Assembly (NCBI GenBank): GCA_022813675.1
Contig: CP063375.1
Coordinates: forward strand, 1,934,001 to 1,998,000
DNA: 64,000 nucleotides
Source: Deferribacteraceae bacterium V6Fe1
Lineage (GTDB): Bacteria; Chrysiogenota; Deferribacteres; Deferribacterales; Deferrivibrionaceae
Direction: 5' to 3'
In this document: positions 44,784 to 53,032 of the stretch, in pieces
Position numbering within the stretch: the first letter of the stretch is position 1
How the letters are laid out: the number at the start of each line of letters is the position of its first letter
The notes under the pieces: generated by a model
The model's database searches: none
Told to the model about the DNA's origin: nothing
Seen by the model: the letters and a program-made list of their open reading frames with translations, nothing else
Program-made: the position numbers and the translations under genes

Positions 44784-46138
44784 TATTTAAGATATTTATT
44801 TATTTTTCTATGCAAAGTTGCCGGATTTAAGTTTGCGTATTTGCTTGCTTTTAAAACATTACCGTCACAAAAATCCAAGATTTTCTTAAGATATTGTTTT
44901 TCAAAAATTTTCCTGGCTTTTTCGTATTCAAAAATTATTTTTGATTCATCATTATCTGATGGTAAATTATTCTCCAAAATAATATTACTTGAAGTAAGAG
45001 TATCATTGTCCGATAGAGCTACTGCACGCTCAATAATATTTTCAAGTTCCCTGATATTTCCAGGCCAATTGTAGTCATACATCTTCTTGTATATGTCAGG
45101 CTCTATCTTAACTATATTTTTTTTAAATTCATTTGAATACTTTTTTACGAAGAATTCAACCAAGTAAGGGATATCTTCTTTCCTCTCCCTAAGAGGTGGG
45201 ATGTAAAGACCTATAACATTTATTCGGTAATATAAATCTTGTCTAAACAAATTTTGCTCTATGAGCTTATCAAGCTGCTTATTTGTCGCACAAATTAATC
45301 TTACATCAAAATCTATTGAGTCAACCGAGCCTAATTTCTTGACCTTCTTCTCCTGTATCGCCCTTAAAAGCTTAGCTTGCAAATTTAAAGATGTTTCACC
45401 AATCTCATCTAAAAACAGAGTCCCTTTATGGGCTTCTTCAAAATATCCTTTTTTAGAGGTATCTGCCCCTGTAAATGCTCCTTTAACATACCCGAAAAAT
45501 AAGCTTTCCTGCAAAGTTTCAGGGATGGCGGCACAGTTTATTTCAAGAAACCTTTCATTTTTCCTATCACTTAGGCTGTGTATAGCTTTAGCAATCAGCT
45601 CTTTACCCGTACCTGACTCACCTGTAATTAAAACCGTGCTATTAATAGCTGCTATCTTTTTAATGGTTTGTATTATCTCCTTCATTTTTTTACTTTTTGC
45701 AACGATATTGGGTAGTCCGTAAATTTCGCTTATATTTTCCTGTAAAACTTTAACTTTTGCTTTGAGTCTGTAATTTTCTATTCCCCTTTTTACTCTGTTT
45801 AAAATATCCTCAATATTGTCAAATGGTTTTGTTATGTAATCGAATGCTCCCAATTTTATGGCTTCTACAGCCTTTTCTATTGTGCCATAGCCAGTTATCA
45901 TAATAAAAGGGACATCAGGAAGATTCTTTTTTAAGATTTGTAACACTTCAAATCCATTCATCTCCGGCATCAAATGATCGCAAATTACAAGGTCAGGCAT
46001 TATCTCGGGAATTTTATTAAGTGCCTCATTAGCTGATAAAAACTTAAATATATCTATATTTTCCGCAGCAAATAATGCATCAAAAAATTCAAGACTAAAT
46101 CTTTCGTCATCAATAACTATAACTCTATATTTTTTCAT
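44783..46138 (-). CDS. DctD/NtrC-family sigma-54 response regulator
   Basis: 451 residues: receiver (1-120, phosphorylated D54 in LVICDHLMPEMNG), AAA+ sigma-54 activator domain (about 145-375, Walker A GESGTGKE, sigma-54 loop GAFTGA, Walker B LFLDEIGE) and a C-terminal Fis-type helix-turn-helix (about 410-450). It should activate the sigma-54 promoter at 39389, probably through the palindromes at 39222 and 39320. It overlaps the kinase gene by 14 bases. Calling it DctD rests on the TRAP genes on both sides, not on sequence alone. Confidence 0.92.
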   Translation of the reverse strand: MKKYRVIVIDDERFSLEFFDALFAAENIDIFKFLSANEALNKIPEIMPDLVICDHLMPEMNGFEVLQILKKNLPDVPFIMITGYGTIEKAVEAIKLGAFDYITKPFDNIEDILNRVKRGIENYRLKAKVKVLQENISEIYGLPNIVAKSKKMKEIIQTIKKIAAINSTVLITGESGTGKELIAKAIHSLSDRKNERFLEINCAAIPETLQESLFFGYVKGAFTGADTSKKGYFEEAHKGTLFLDEIGETSLNLQAKLLRAIQEKKVKKLGSVDSIDFDVRLICATNKQLDKLIEQNLFRQDLYYRINVIGLYIPPLRERKEDIPYLVEFFVKKYSNEFKKNIVKIEPDIYKKMYDYNWPGNIRELENIIERAVALSDNDTLTSSNIILENNLPSDNDESKIIFEYEKARKIFEKQYLKKILDFCDGNVLKASKYANLNPATLHRKINKYLK

Positions 46139-48317
46139 TAATCATTATCCTAAATAACGTAAATTCCCCTTTTTCAGATTCCACTTCTATTTCCCAACCA
46201 TGTTCTTTAATTATTCCTAAAGTAATTGACAAACCAAGCCCTGTTCCGCACCCCGGAGGTTTGGTAGTAAAAAAAGGGTCAAATATCTTATCTAAAAAAG
46301 TCTTATCAATCCCTTCGCCGTCATCCCTTATTTCAATAATATATCTACCCTCTTCAATCAAGCTTTTTATATGAATATTCCCACCTGACGTAGTCGCATC
46401 AACTGCATTTCCAATCAAATTTAAAAATATTTGGTGAACTTTACCTTTATTCCCTCTGACTTTTAGATTTGAATCTACATTTTTATGAATATTTATTTTT
46501 GAGTTTCTTATTTTACTGCCTAAAATTTTAATTGCAAAATCAATACTTTCTAATATATAAAATTCTTCATCTTTATTAATATTTTGTCTGGCATAAGAAA
46601 GCAAGTTTTCCACAATTTTTTTAGTCTCAATGCCGGCATCAATTATTACATCCACTATCTTCTTAGAGCTATTATCTTTCAGGTTTTTGGACAACACTTG
46701 AGCCATATTTAAAATCCCAACCAGAGGGTTATTTATTTCATGGGCTACCCCACCGGCCAAAAGTCCCAATGCAGAAAGTTTTTCAGATTGGATTACCTGT
46801 GCCTCAAGCTCTTTTATTTTGCTCATATCCTTGATAACACAGATATACTCATCACTTAACTCATCAGTTAATTTAGATACTGAAACCTGAGCAGGTAAAT
46901 AGTTTTGCTCTCCAAGAGATAAGTGGCAGTCAAAGTTTCTTATATTTTGCTTTTCACTTATTTTTGAAAGCAAATTGTTGTCGAATATATTTTTAAGATT
47001 ATCAGGTTTTGTTTCCAATTTTAATATAGTTAACGCCTCATTATTAATAGTTTTTACATTAAAGTCTTTATCAAATGTCAAAATTGCTTCAGGAGAGTTG
47101 TATATAATACTTTTCAAATATGTTTCACTCTTAATAATTTCATTTTGAATCCTAACCGAATCTGTAATATCTTTTATAACTGATACAAAGGCTATTATTT
47201 CATTCTCTTCGTTTTTTATAGGGGACCATACAATTTCAAAATGACCGATTGAATCTTTTAAAAAATTTTCTATCTGAATACTTTCTGTAACACCTTTTTG
47301 TGAAACATTATCAAGAAGGCAGAAATCGCACTTTGAATCTTTCCCATGAAGAATTTCAAAACACTTCCCCTGATGAAAGCCACCTAACATTTCATTTAAA
47401 TATTTATTATACCAAACAATATTGTAATCCTTATCTATCAAACAAACACCTTCTGTAATAGATTCTACAATTTTTTCAAATTTTTCATGCTCAAGTTGAA
47501 ACAGTTTTTCATATTTCTCCTTTTCTGCCAAATATCTGCTTAAAAAAGACTTAATAAAAAATAAAACCACAACAAATACAAAACCGAATATAAAAGAAGT
47601 AAATGTAAATTTATCCCCTTTTTTAGCAATTGCAGTCATATAATTACTTTTTGGAGAATATACAAAAAGATAATAATCTGAGCCATGAAACCTTTTGGTA
47701 GAAAAAACATTTTCTTTACTTTGAAAGATTGTTATCTCATCCAGATTGTTAATAGAATAAGCTTTTTCAAATATTTTAGAATCAATATATTCTTCTGTGA
47801 TTATTTTATTATTATATTTATCATAAATGCCTATCTTTTCCCCATATATTGAAAAGGATTTGTCATTTAAATTCAACTCTTTGAAAATAACAACATTATA
47901 GCCATTCATTAGGGTTGCAACGCCAAAAATATTTTTATCATCTATATTTGCAAAAAAACTCCCTTTATTTTCAAGCTGTTTTAACGACGATAAAAAATGA
48001 TTACTATCATAGCCGATATTCGAACTAAAAATAGAGCCGTCTTTAAAGATGATAAATTTTATATTTGCATCATATTCAAGCAAATAAGGTAAATTTTCGA
48101 AGTCTTTGGATATATTTTTAAAATAAATTATTTGTGAATCAAAATCGGAAGTAACAGTATTTAATATTCTTTCATGTATCGTATAAATAAACAGCTCTAT
48201 TTTTTTATTGCTTTTTGTATCGATAAAAACCGCAAAAGAGGCAGTAAAAATTAGCAAAAGAAAAAGAAATACTACAAACTCATAATAATTAAACTTTTTA
48301 ATAACTTTGTTTAACAT
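46125..48317 (-). CDS. DctB/NtrB-like sensor histidine kinase with periplasmic and PAS domains
   Basis: 730 residues. Helix 1 (about 13-32), a periplasmic domain of about 200 residues (33-235), helix 2 (about 238-258), two PAS regions (about 275-385 and 395-500), then HisKA with H in LLAGGVAHEINNPLVG (about 525) and HATPase with GTGLGLSITLGI. The first PAS has a cysteine cluster (KCFEILHGKDSKCDFC), which could bind a metal or respond to redox. It is the partner of the regulator downstream. It overlaps trmL by 20 bases, so it belongs to the proB-trmL transcription unit. Confidence 0.92.
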   Translation of the reverse strand: MLNKVIKKFNYYEFVVFLFLLLIFTASFAVFIDTKSNKKIELFIYTIHERILNTVTSDFDSQIIYFKNISKDFENLPYLLEYDANIKFIIFKDGSIFSSNIGYDSNHFLSSLKQLENKGSFFANIDDKNIFGVATLMNGYNVVIFKELNLNDKSFSIYGEKIGIYDKYNNKIITEEYIDSKIFEKAYSINNLDEITIFQSKENVFSTKRFHGSDYYLFVYSPKSNYMTAIAKKGDKFTFTSFIFGFVFVVVLFFIKSFLSRYLAEKEKYEKLFQLEHEKFEKIVESITEGVCLIDKDYNIVWYNKYLNEMLGGFHQGKCFEILHGKDSKCDFCLLDNVSQKGVTESIQIENFLKDSIGHFEIVWSPIKNEENEIIAFVSVIKDITDSVRIQNEIIKSETYLKSIIYNSPEAILTFDKDFNVKTINNEALTILKLETKPDNLKNIFDNNLLSKISEKQNIRNFDCHLSLGEQNYLPAQVSVSKLTDELSDEYICVIKDMSKIKELEAQVIQSEKLSALGLLAGGVAHEINNPLVGILNMAQVLSKNLKDNSSKKIVDVIIDAGIETKKIVENLLSYARQNINKDEEFYILESIDFAIKILGSKIRNSKINIHKNVDSNLKVRGNKGKVHQIFLNLIGNAVDATTSGGNIHIKSLIEEGRYIIEIRDDGEGIDKTFLDKIFDPFFTTKPPGCGTGLGLSITLGIIKEHGWEIEVESEKGEFTLFRIMINEKI

Positions 48318-48798
48318 CTATATCTCTGAAATTATCTTGCCTCAAATAGTCATAAACTACCAAAGCAGCAGAATTGGAAAGATTTAAGCTTCTAATGTGC
48401 AAGCTATTCATAGGAATATAAAACTTTTGATTTGCAAAGTCTTCATGAAATACGCTTGGTAAGCCTTCTGTCTCGTTACCAAAAACAAACATCGGCATTT
48501 TATTGCATCTTTTAACTTCAGAAAATATATTGTCATACCTTTTGTTACCAAATTTTGTTATGAGAGCATAATAATAATCTTCAGGTGAATATTTTTGCCT
48601 AAAAAGGTCTATCAAATCGATATATTCCAAATCAACATAATCCCAATAATCAAGCCCTGCTCTTTTTAAATATTTGTCATCTAAACTAAAACCTAATTCA
48701 CCAACCAAAATAAGCTTTGCATTAATTCCTGCAGCAAGTCTTGCGATATTACCCGTATTTTGTGGTATTTTTGGATTTATCAGGGCAATATATAACAT
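48298..48798 (-). CDS. trmL: tRNA (cytidine/uridine-34 2'-O)-methyltransferase
   Basis: 166 residues of a SPOUT methyltransferase; 2'-O-methylates the wobble base of tRNA-Leu. The start LYIALINPKIPQNTGNIARLAAG, the FGNETEGLP loop and IPMNSLHIRSLNLSNSAA tail give the TrmL trefoil-knot signature. It lies two bases after rsfS. Confidence 0.93.
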   Translation of the reverse strand: MLYIALINPKIPQNTGNIARLAAGINAKLILVGELGFSLDDKYLKRAGLDYWDYVDLEYIDLIDLFRQKYSPEDYYYALITKFGNKRYDNIFSEVKRCNKMPMFVFGNETEGLPSVFHEDFANQKFYIPMNSLHIRSLNLSNSAALVVYDYLRQDNFRDIDVKQSY

Positions 48799-48800
48799 AT

Positions 48801-49157
48801 CTAAGCATTTACATCATCTAATTTAATTTTTTTACAACCGCCCCAAATACTTTCAAGACTATAATAATCCCTTTCATTAAAACCCATAATATTTATCAAT
48901 ATCTGACCGTAATCTATACAGACCCATTTCGATAACCCATACCCATCAATTTTAAGTGGGGTAATGCCGTAATCCTTTTTCAAAGTCTCAAGCACATGAT
49001 CACAAAGTGCCTTTATATGAACATCCGAATTTCCAGAACAAATCATAATAAAATCAGCTAAAGATGATACCTTTGAAATATCAAATGCAACAATATCTTC
49101 CCCTTTTTTATCATCTAACAAATTAAAAACTACTTTCACTAACTCTTTACTTTCCAT
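48801..49157 (-). CDS. rsfS: Ribosomal silencing factor RsfS
   Basis: 118 residues of the Iojap/RsfS family, which binds ribosomal protein L14 (uL14) and blocks joining of the subunits when nutrients are short. Signatures: DIVAFDISKVSSLADFIMICSGNSDVHIKAL and WVCIDYGQILINIMGFNERDYYSLESIWG. It follows nadD by five bases, the usual nadD-rsfS linkage. Confidence 0.95.
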   Translation of the reverse strand: MESKELVKVVFNLLDDKKGEDIVAFDISKVSSLADFIMICSGNSDVHIKALCDHVLETLKKDYGITPLKIDGYGLSKWVCIDYGQILINIMGFNERDYYSLESIWGGCKKIKLDDVNA

Positions 49158-49162
49158 TAAAT

Positions 49163-49801
49163 TTACACCTCTTTATAAAGATTATTTTTTTCTATATATT
49201 CAACTACCGGATTTGGCAAGAATGATGACATTTTACCGGTCTTAAACATATTTCTTATCTTAGTGCTTGAAATATCGATTTCATTTGCCTTACATAGTAC
49301 TACCCTACCATAAAGGGTATTTTCAAAAGTTTCAAGGTTTCTTAATATTTTTAATACTTTTTTAGGCAACATGGAGATAAGCTCTACAAAACTCAGCTCT
49401 TTTCTATTTATCACAATAAAATTAGCTAATTCAAAAAGCCGCTCCCAATTATTCCATGTCTGAATCGTAGCAAAAATATCCGTACCCGTAATAAAAAATA
49501 ACTGATCATCTGGATGATTTTGGCGATAATGTTTTAAAGTAAGGTAAGTATAAGATACACCTTTTTTCTTTATTTCATAATCGGATACAATATAATTACC
49601 CTTCATATTTTTAACGGCAGCCTTAACCATTTCGAATCTATCTTTTGCGGGGGTCAGCCACAAATTTTTGTGGGGGGGGATTTTTGAAGGGATAAAATGC
49701 AACTCATCAAGATTAAAAGTCTCGTAAACAGTTTTTGCTATATTTAAGTGGCCAATATGTATAGGATTAAAAGTACCTCCAAACAGCCCTATTTTTTTCA
49801 A
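49163..49801 (-). CDS. nadD: Nicotinate-nucleotide adenylyltransferase
   Basis: Makes deamido-NAD from nicotinate mononucleotide and ATP. 212 residues with the nucleotidyltransferase motif GLFGGTFNPIHIGHLNIA (HxGH box), the IPSKIPPHK loop and C-terminal ISSTKIR. The PPHK codons contain a run of eight C on the coding strand (49672-49679 on + as G). It lies between proA and rsfS. Confidence 0.96.
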   Translation of the reverse strand: MKKIGLFGGTFNPIHIGHLNIAKTVYETFNLDELHFIPSKIPPHKNLWLTPAKDRFEMVKAAVKNMKGNYIVSDYEIKKKGVSYTYLTLKHYRQNHPDDQLFFITGTDIFATIQTWNNWERLFELANFIVINRKELSFVELISMLPKKVLKILRNLETFENTLYGRVVLCKANEIDISSTKIRNMFKTGKMSSFLPNPVVEYIEKNNLYKEV

Positions 49802-49812
49802 ACTGTCCCCTT

Positions 49813-51048
49813 TTAGGCTCTTATTTGCCCGTTGCCGTAGATAATATATTTTGTCGTAGTCAGATCAAAAGCTCCCATAGGGCCACGGCAATGAAGCTTT
49901 TGAGTACTGATACCTATTTCAGCTCCCAGCCCAAACTCGGCACCATCCGTAAATCTTGTAGATGCATTTACATATACAGCGGCTGCATCAACTTTGTTAA
50001 GAAATTCTTGGGCATTTGTATAATTTTCAGTCACTATTGACTCTGAATGGGAAGAACCGTATTTATTTATATGATTTATCGCTTCAGCTAACGAATCAAC
50101 CACCTTTATGGATATTTTTAATGATAAATACTCAGTATTCCAATCTTCTTCAGTAGCTTTTAATACGCCATACTCATCAGCAACTATATTACATCCGACT
50201 ATCTCAACACCTGCATTTTGATACATCGGGATAAGCTTATCCAGCATATTTTTATAAATATTTTTATGAACAAGAAGTGTTTCTATTGCATTGCAAACAC
50301 CCGGTCTTTGCACTTTTGCGTTAAAAGCAATACTTATCCCTTTATTAACATCTGCAAATTCATCGATATAAACATGACAAAGTCCTTTATCATGCTTTAC
50401 AAGCGGAATTAACGATTCCTCTGTACAATATTTTATTAACCCTTCGCCACCTCGCGGAACAATAATATCAATAAAATCTTTAGCTTTAAGCATTTGATTC
50501 ATAAGGCTTCTGTCAGGGTCGTTTAAAACCACACAAACATTTTCATCAATCCCTTCACTTATAAGAGCCCGTTTTATAATCTGCCCTAAAGCGGTATTTG
50601 AGTAAGATGCCTCTTTACCGCCTCGTAAAATTGAAACATTCCCTGATTTTATACAAAGGGCGGCAGCATCAACAGTAACATTAGGTCTGGACTCATATAT
50701 TATTCCCACAACCCCAAGAGGAACTCTGACCTTATAAATATTTAGCCCGTTTGGCCTTTTATATCCTGATACTATTGAACCAATCGGGTCTTCTTGCGCA
50801 ATTATTTCATTGACACCATTAATCATAGAGTCAATTCTCTTATCATCAAGTTTAAGCCTGTCTAAAAGTGCTTCATTTAAATTGTTTTTAATCCCGTTTT
50901 CCAAATCTTTAAGGTTTTCGGAAATTATATATTCTCTCTCGCTGTTAAGAAGTTCAGCTATTTTCCTAAGTACTTTATTTTTTTTATCTGTAGATTCTAT
51001 CATAAATGAGTATGAAGCTATCTTTGCTTTTTCAAATACATTACTCAC
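49813..51048 (-). CDS. proA: Glutamate-5-semialdehyde dehydrogenase
   Basis: Second step of proline synthesis: reduces glutamyl-5-phosphate with NADPH. 411 residues of the aldehyde-dehydrogenase fold, with GVVGIIYESRPNVTVDAAALC, IVPRGGEGLI and the catalytic cysteine in KVQRPGVCNAIETLL. It starts one base after the proB stop, so the two are translated together. Confidence 0.97.
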   Translation of the reverse strand: MSNVFEKAKIASYSFMIESTDKKNKVLRKIAELLNSEREYIISENLKDLENGIKNNLNEALLDRLKLDDKRIDSMINGVNEIIAQEDPIGSIVSGYKRPNGLNIYKVRVPLGVVGIIYESRPNVTVDAAALCIKSGNVSILRGGKEASYSNTALGQIIKRALISEGIDENVCVVLNDPDRSLMNQMLKAKDFIDIIVPRGGEGLIKYCTEESLIPLVKHDKGLCHVYIDEFADVNKGISIAFNAKVQRPGVCNAIETLLVHKNIYKNMLDKLIPMYQNAGVEIVGCNIVADEYGVLKATEEDWNTEYLSLKISIKVVDSLAEAINHINKYGSSHSESIVTENYTNAQEFLNKVDAAAVYVNASTRFTDGAEFGLGAEIGISTQKLHCRGPMGAFDLTTTKYIIYGNGQIRA

Positions 51049-51049
51049 G

Positions 51050-52183
51050 TCAACCTCCCTTTGTAATTACCATATCATCTATATGTATCACTTCGTCTGC
51101 AAACTTATACCCCAAAATATCATATATTTGAGAGGTTTTTTTCCCTTTTATCTTTTTAAGATCTGAAGCGGAATACCTCACCTTACCTCTTGCAACCTCA
51201 ACACCTTCAAGGTTAACAATTTTTACAATATCTCCTATATTAAAACCACCTGATATATCAACAATACCTGAAGGTAAAAGGGATTTATTACTCATTAGGG
51301 CATGAACGGCACCATTATCTACAAATATTTCACCTTTTGAAATGGTTGCATAGGCTAACCAATGCTCTTTTTTACTCTTACGGTCATTGATAAGTCCAAA
51401 AAAGGTCCCAACTTCCTGATTATTTAAAAACTTCTCAATATTTTCCGGATCTTTTCCTGAAATAATACCGACAAGGCAGCCGGCATCGAGTGCTTTTTTA
51501 GCCGCCAAAAGCTTGGACTTCATCCCTCCTGTCCCAACTCCGCTTACCGAGTCGCCACCAAGATTTAGCAATTCATCATTAAAATACTTAACTTCACTGA
51601 TTAATTTGGCAGATTCACATTGTGACGGATTCTTATCATAAAGCCCTTCCACATCGGATAAAATCAGAAGCAAATCAGCTGACAAAAGCCCCGCCACAAG
51701 AGCAGACAAATTGTCATTATCCCCAAAAGTTTCATAATATTTCAACTCATCTATGACAACGGAATCGTTTTCATTAATGATAGGGATAACCCCAAACTCC
51801 AAAAGTCTTCTGATTGTATATCTGGCATTCAAATACCTTCTTCTATTTGAAAAATCATCTTTGGTAATTAAGACTTGGCCTACATTTATACCAAATTTTA
51901 AAAAAGCGTTTTCATAACATTGAATAAGCTTGGATTGACCGACAGCAGCACAAGCCTGCTTATCGATAATTTCTTTTGGTTTTTTTACAAACCCTAAAGT
52001 CTTAAACCCGCAGGCAACTGCACCGGATGAAACAATTACGACATTTTTTACTTCTTGCTTTATACGGCTTATAACTTCAGATAAACTACTTATAAATTTT
52101 AGATTTACTTCCCCATCAACATCTGTGAGGATACTGCTGCCAATTTTGATTATTAGAGTGTCAATTTTAGGTAGATTTCTCAT
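51050..52183 (-). CDS. proB: Glutamate 5-kinase
   Basis: First step of proline synthesis: phosphorylates glutamate. 377 residues: amino-acid-kinase domain (1-260, with IKIGSSILTD, VSSGAVACG and GVGTGGMKSKLLAAKKAL) and a C-terminal PUA domain (about 280-365, SLLPSGIVDISGGF). The full-length form with PUA is the proline-feedback-inhibited type in E. coli. Its ATG lies 15 bases after the 3' end of tRNA-Gln with no promoter or good ribosome-binding site between, so the tRNA and proB are probably on one transcript. Confidence 0.96.
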   Translation of the reverse strand: MRNLPKIDTLIIKIGSSILTDVDGEVNLKFISSLSEVISRIKQEVKNVVIVSSGAVACGFKTLGFVKKPKEIIDKQACAAVGQSKLIQCYENAFLKFGINVGQVLITKDDFSNRRRYLNARYTIRRLLEFGVIPIINENDSVVIDELKYYETFGDNDNLSALVAGLLSADLLLILSDVEGLYDKNPSQCESAKLISEVKYFNDELLNLGGDSVSGVGTGGMKSKLLAAKKALDAGCLVGIISGKDPENIEKFLNNQEVGTFFGLINDRKSKKEHWLAYATISKGEIFVDNGAVHALMSNKSLLPSGIVDISGGFNIGDIVKIVNLEGVEVARGKVRYSASDLKKIKGKKTSQIYDILGYKFADEVIHIDDMVITKGG

Positions 52184-52198
52184 ATAATAATTTCAAAA

Positions 52199-52274
52199 TG
52201 GCAGGGGCGGCAGGACTCGAACCTACGAATGGCGGTACCAAAAACCGCTGCCTTACCAACTTGGCTACGCCCCT
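52199..52274 (-). tRNA. tRNA-Gln (anticodon TTG)
   Basis: Acceptor AGGGGCG pairs with CGCCCCT, anticodon stem GCGGT/ACCGC around loop TTTTGGT (anticodon TTG), T arm with TTCGAGT. The discriminator is G and CCA is encoded (52199-52201), unlike tRNA-Arg in this window. Strong promoter at 52288-52316. Confidence 0.95.
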
Positions 52275-52287
52275 GCAAGGGAGCATC

Positions 52288-52316
52288 TATATACTCAAAA
52301 AAGTTTACCATGTCAA
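52288..52316 (-). promoter_or_regulatory. Promoter of tRNA-Gln and probably the proB operon
   Basis: Minus strand TTGACA (52311-52316), 17-base spacer, TATATA (52288-52293), about 14 bases before the tRNA. Confidence 0.82.
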
Positions 52317-52336
52317 GCATTTTTAAACAAAAAAAT

Positions 52337-53029
52337 TTAATTATCAAGTTTGTAAATGGAAGTAATTCTCCCTTCCATCTCCATAACATTAGTTACATTG
52401 TATTCCAGAGCCTTTAGTTCGTCTATGGACTTATTTATATTATTTTTGTCTCCGCTTATTCTAATCACTATATCCCTTTTACTTTCATCTTTATCCTTTG
52501 TAAAAAAAGTCGCTAAACTTATGATATTTAATTCATATTTTTTAAGTACCGCAGCAATCTCCGCAATAGCTCCCGCTTTATCGTCGACTGTTATATGCAC
52601 TCTTGCACCTGGTTTTCTCATACCCATCGCTTCTACAAATACATCAAAAACATCTACCGCTGTTATGATTCCAACCAAATCACCGTTTTTTTCAATTACA
52701 GGCAATCCGCCAAACCTCATATCTCTTAAAATCAGCGCTGCCCTTTCAATTGGATCATCGGGGAATACGGTTATAACATCTTTCGTCATCGCTTCTTTAA
52801 CTTCCGTTTTTGCCAAAACGTTATGCATTTCATATATGTCAAGAGTACTTGCTTTTGACGGTGAAAATTCTTTTATATCTTTTTCCGTAATAATCCCCAC
52901 TAATTTTCCCCTTCTAAGCACAGGAAGTCTTCTGATTTTATGCTCTCGCATTAAGTGGAGAGCATCCAACACGGTATCATCATATTCAACAGTAATTAAA
53001 TCCTTTTTCATCCAGTCTTTAATAAACAT
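52337..53029 (-). CDS. AcuB-like protein: two CBS domains and an ACT domain
   Basis: 230 residues, cytoplasmic. CBS 1 (about 7-60, DALHLMREHKIRRLPVLRRGKLVGIITEKDI) and CBS 2 (about 80-135, IERAALILRDMRFGGLPVI) form an adenosine-nucleotide-binding Bateman module. An ACT domain (about 142-215, VHITVDDKAGAIAEIAAVLKKYELNI) probably binds an amino acid. This is the AcuB plan. It is the last gene of the LIV-type operon, three bases after the PaaK-like gene, so it may sense a branched-chain amino acid or acyl-CoA energy state; that is inference. Confidence 0.88.
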   Translation of the reverse strand: MFIKDWMKKDLITVEYDDTVLDALHLMREHKIRRLPVLRRGKLVGIITEKDIKEFSPSKASTLDIYEMHNVLAKTEVKEAMTKDVITVFPDDPIERAALILRDMRFGGLPVIEKNGDLVGIITAVDVFDVFVEAMGMRKPGARVHITVDDKAGAIAEIAAVLKKYELNIISLATFFTKDKDESKRDIVIRISGDKNNINKSIDELKALEYNVTNVMEMEGRITSIYKLDN

Positions 53030-53032
53030 ACT

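Noticed and set aside
49672-49679. Run of eight G (C on the coding strand) in nadD as a phase-variation tract
   Set aside because: It encodes the conserved PPHK motif of an essential enzyme, so slippage would be harmful; codon choice explains it.
52180-52389. 69-codon frame on the minus strand
   Set aside because: It runs across tRNA-Gln, its promoter and the end of the CBS-ACT gene, with no family resemblance.
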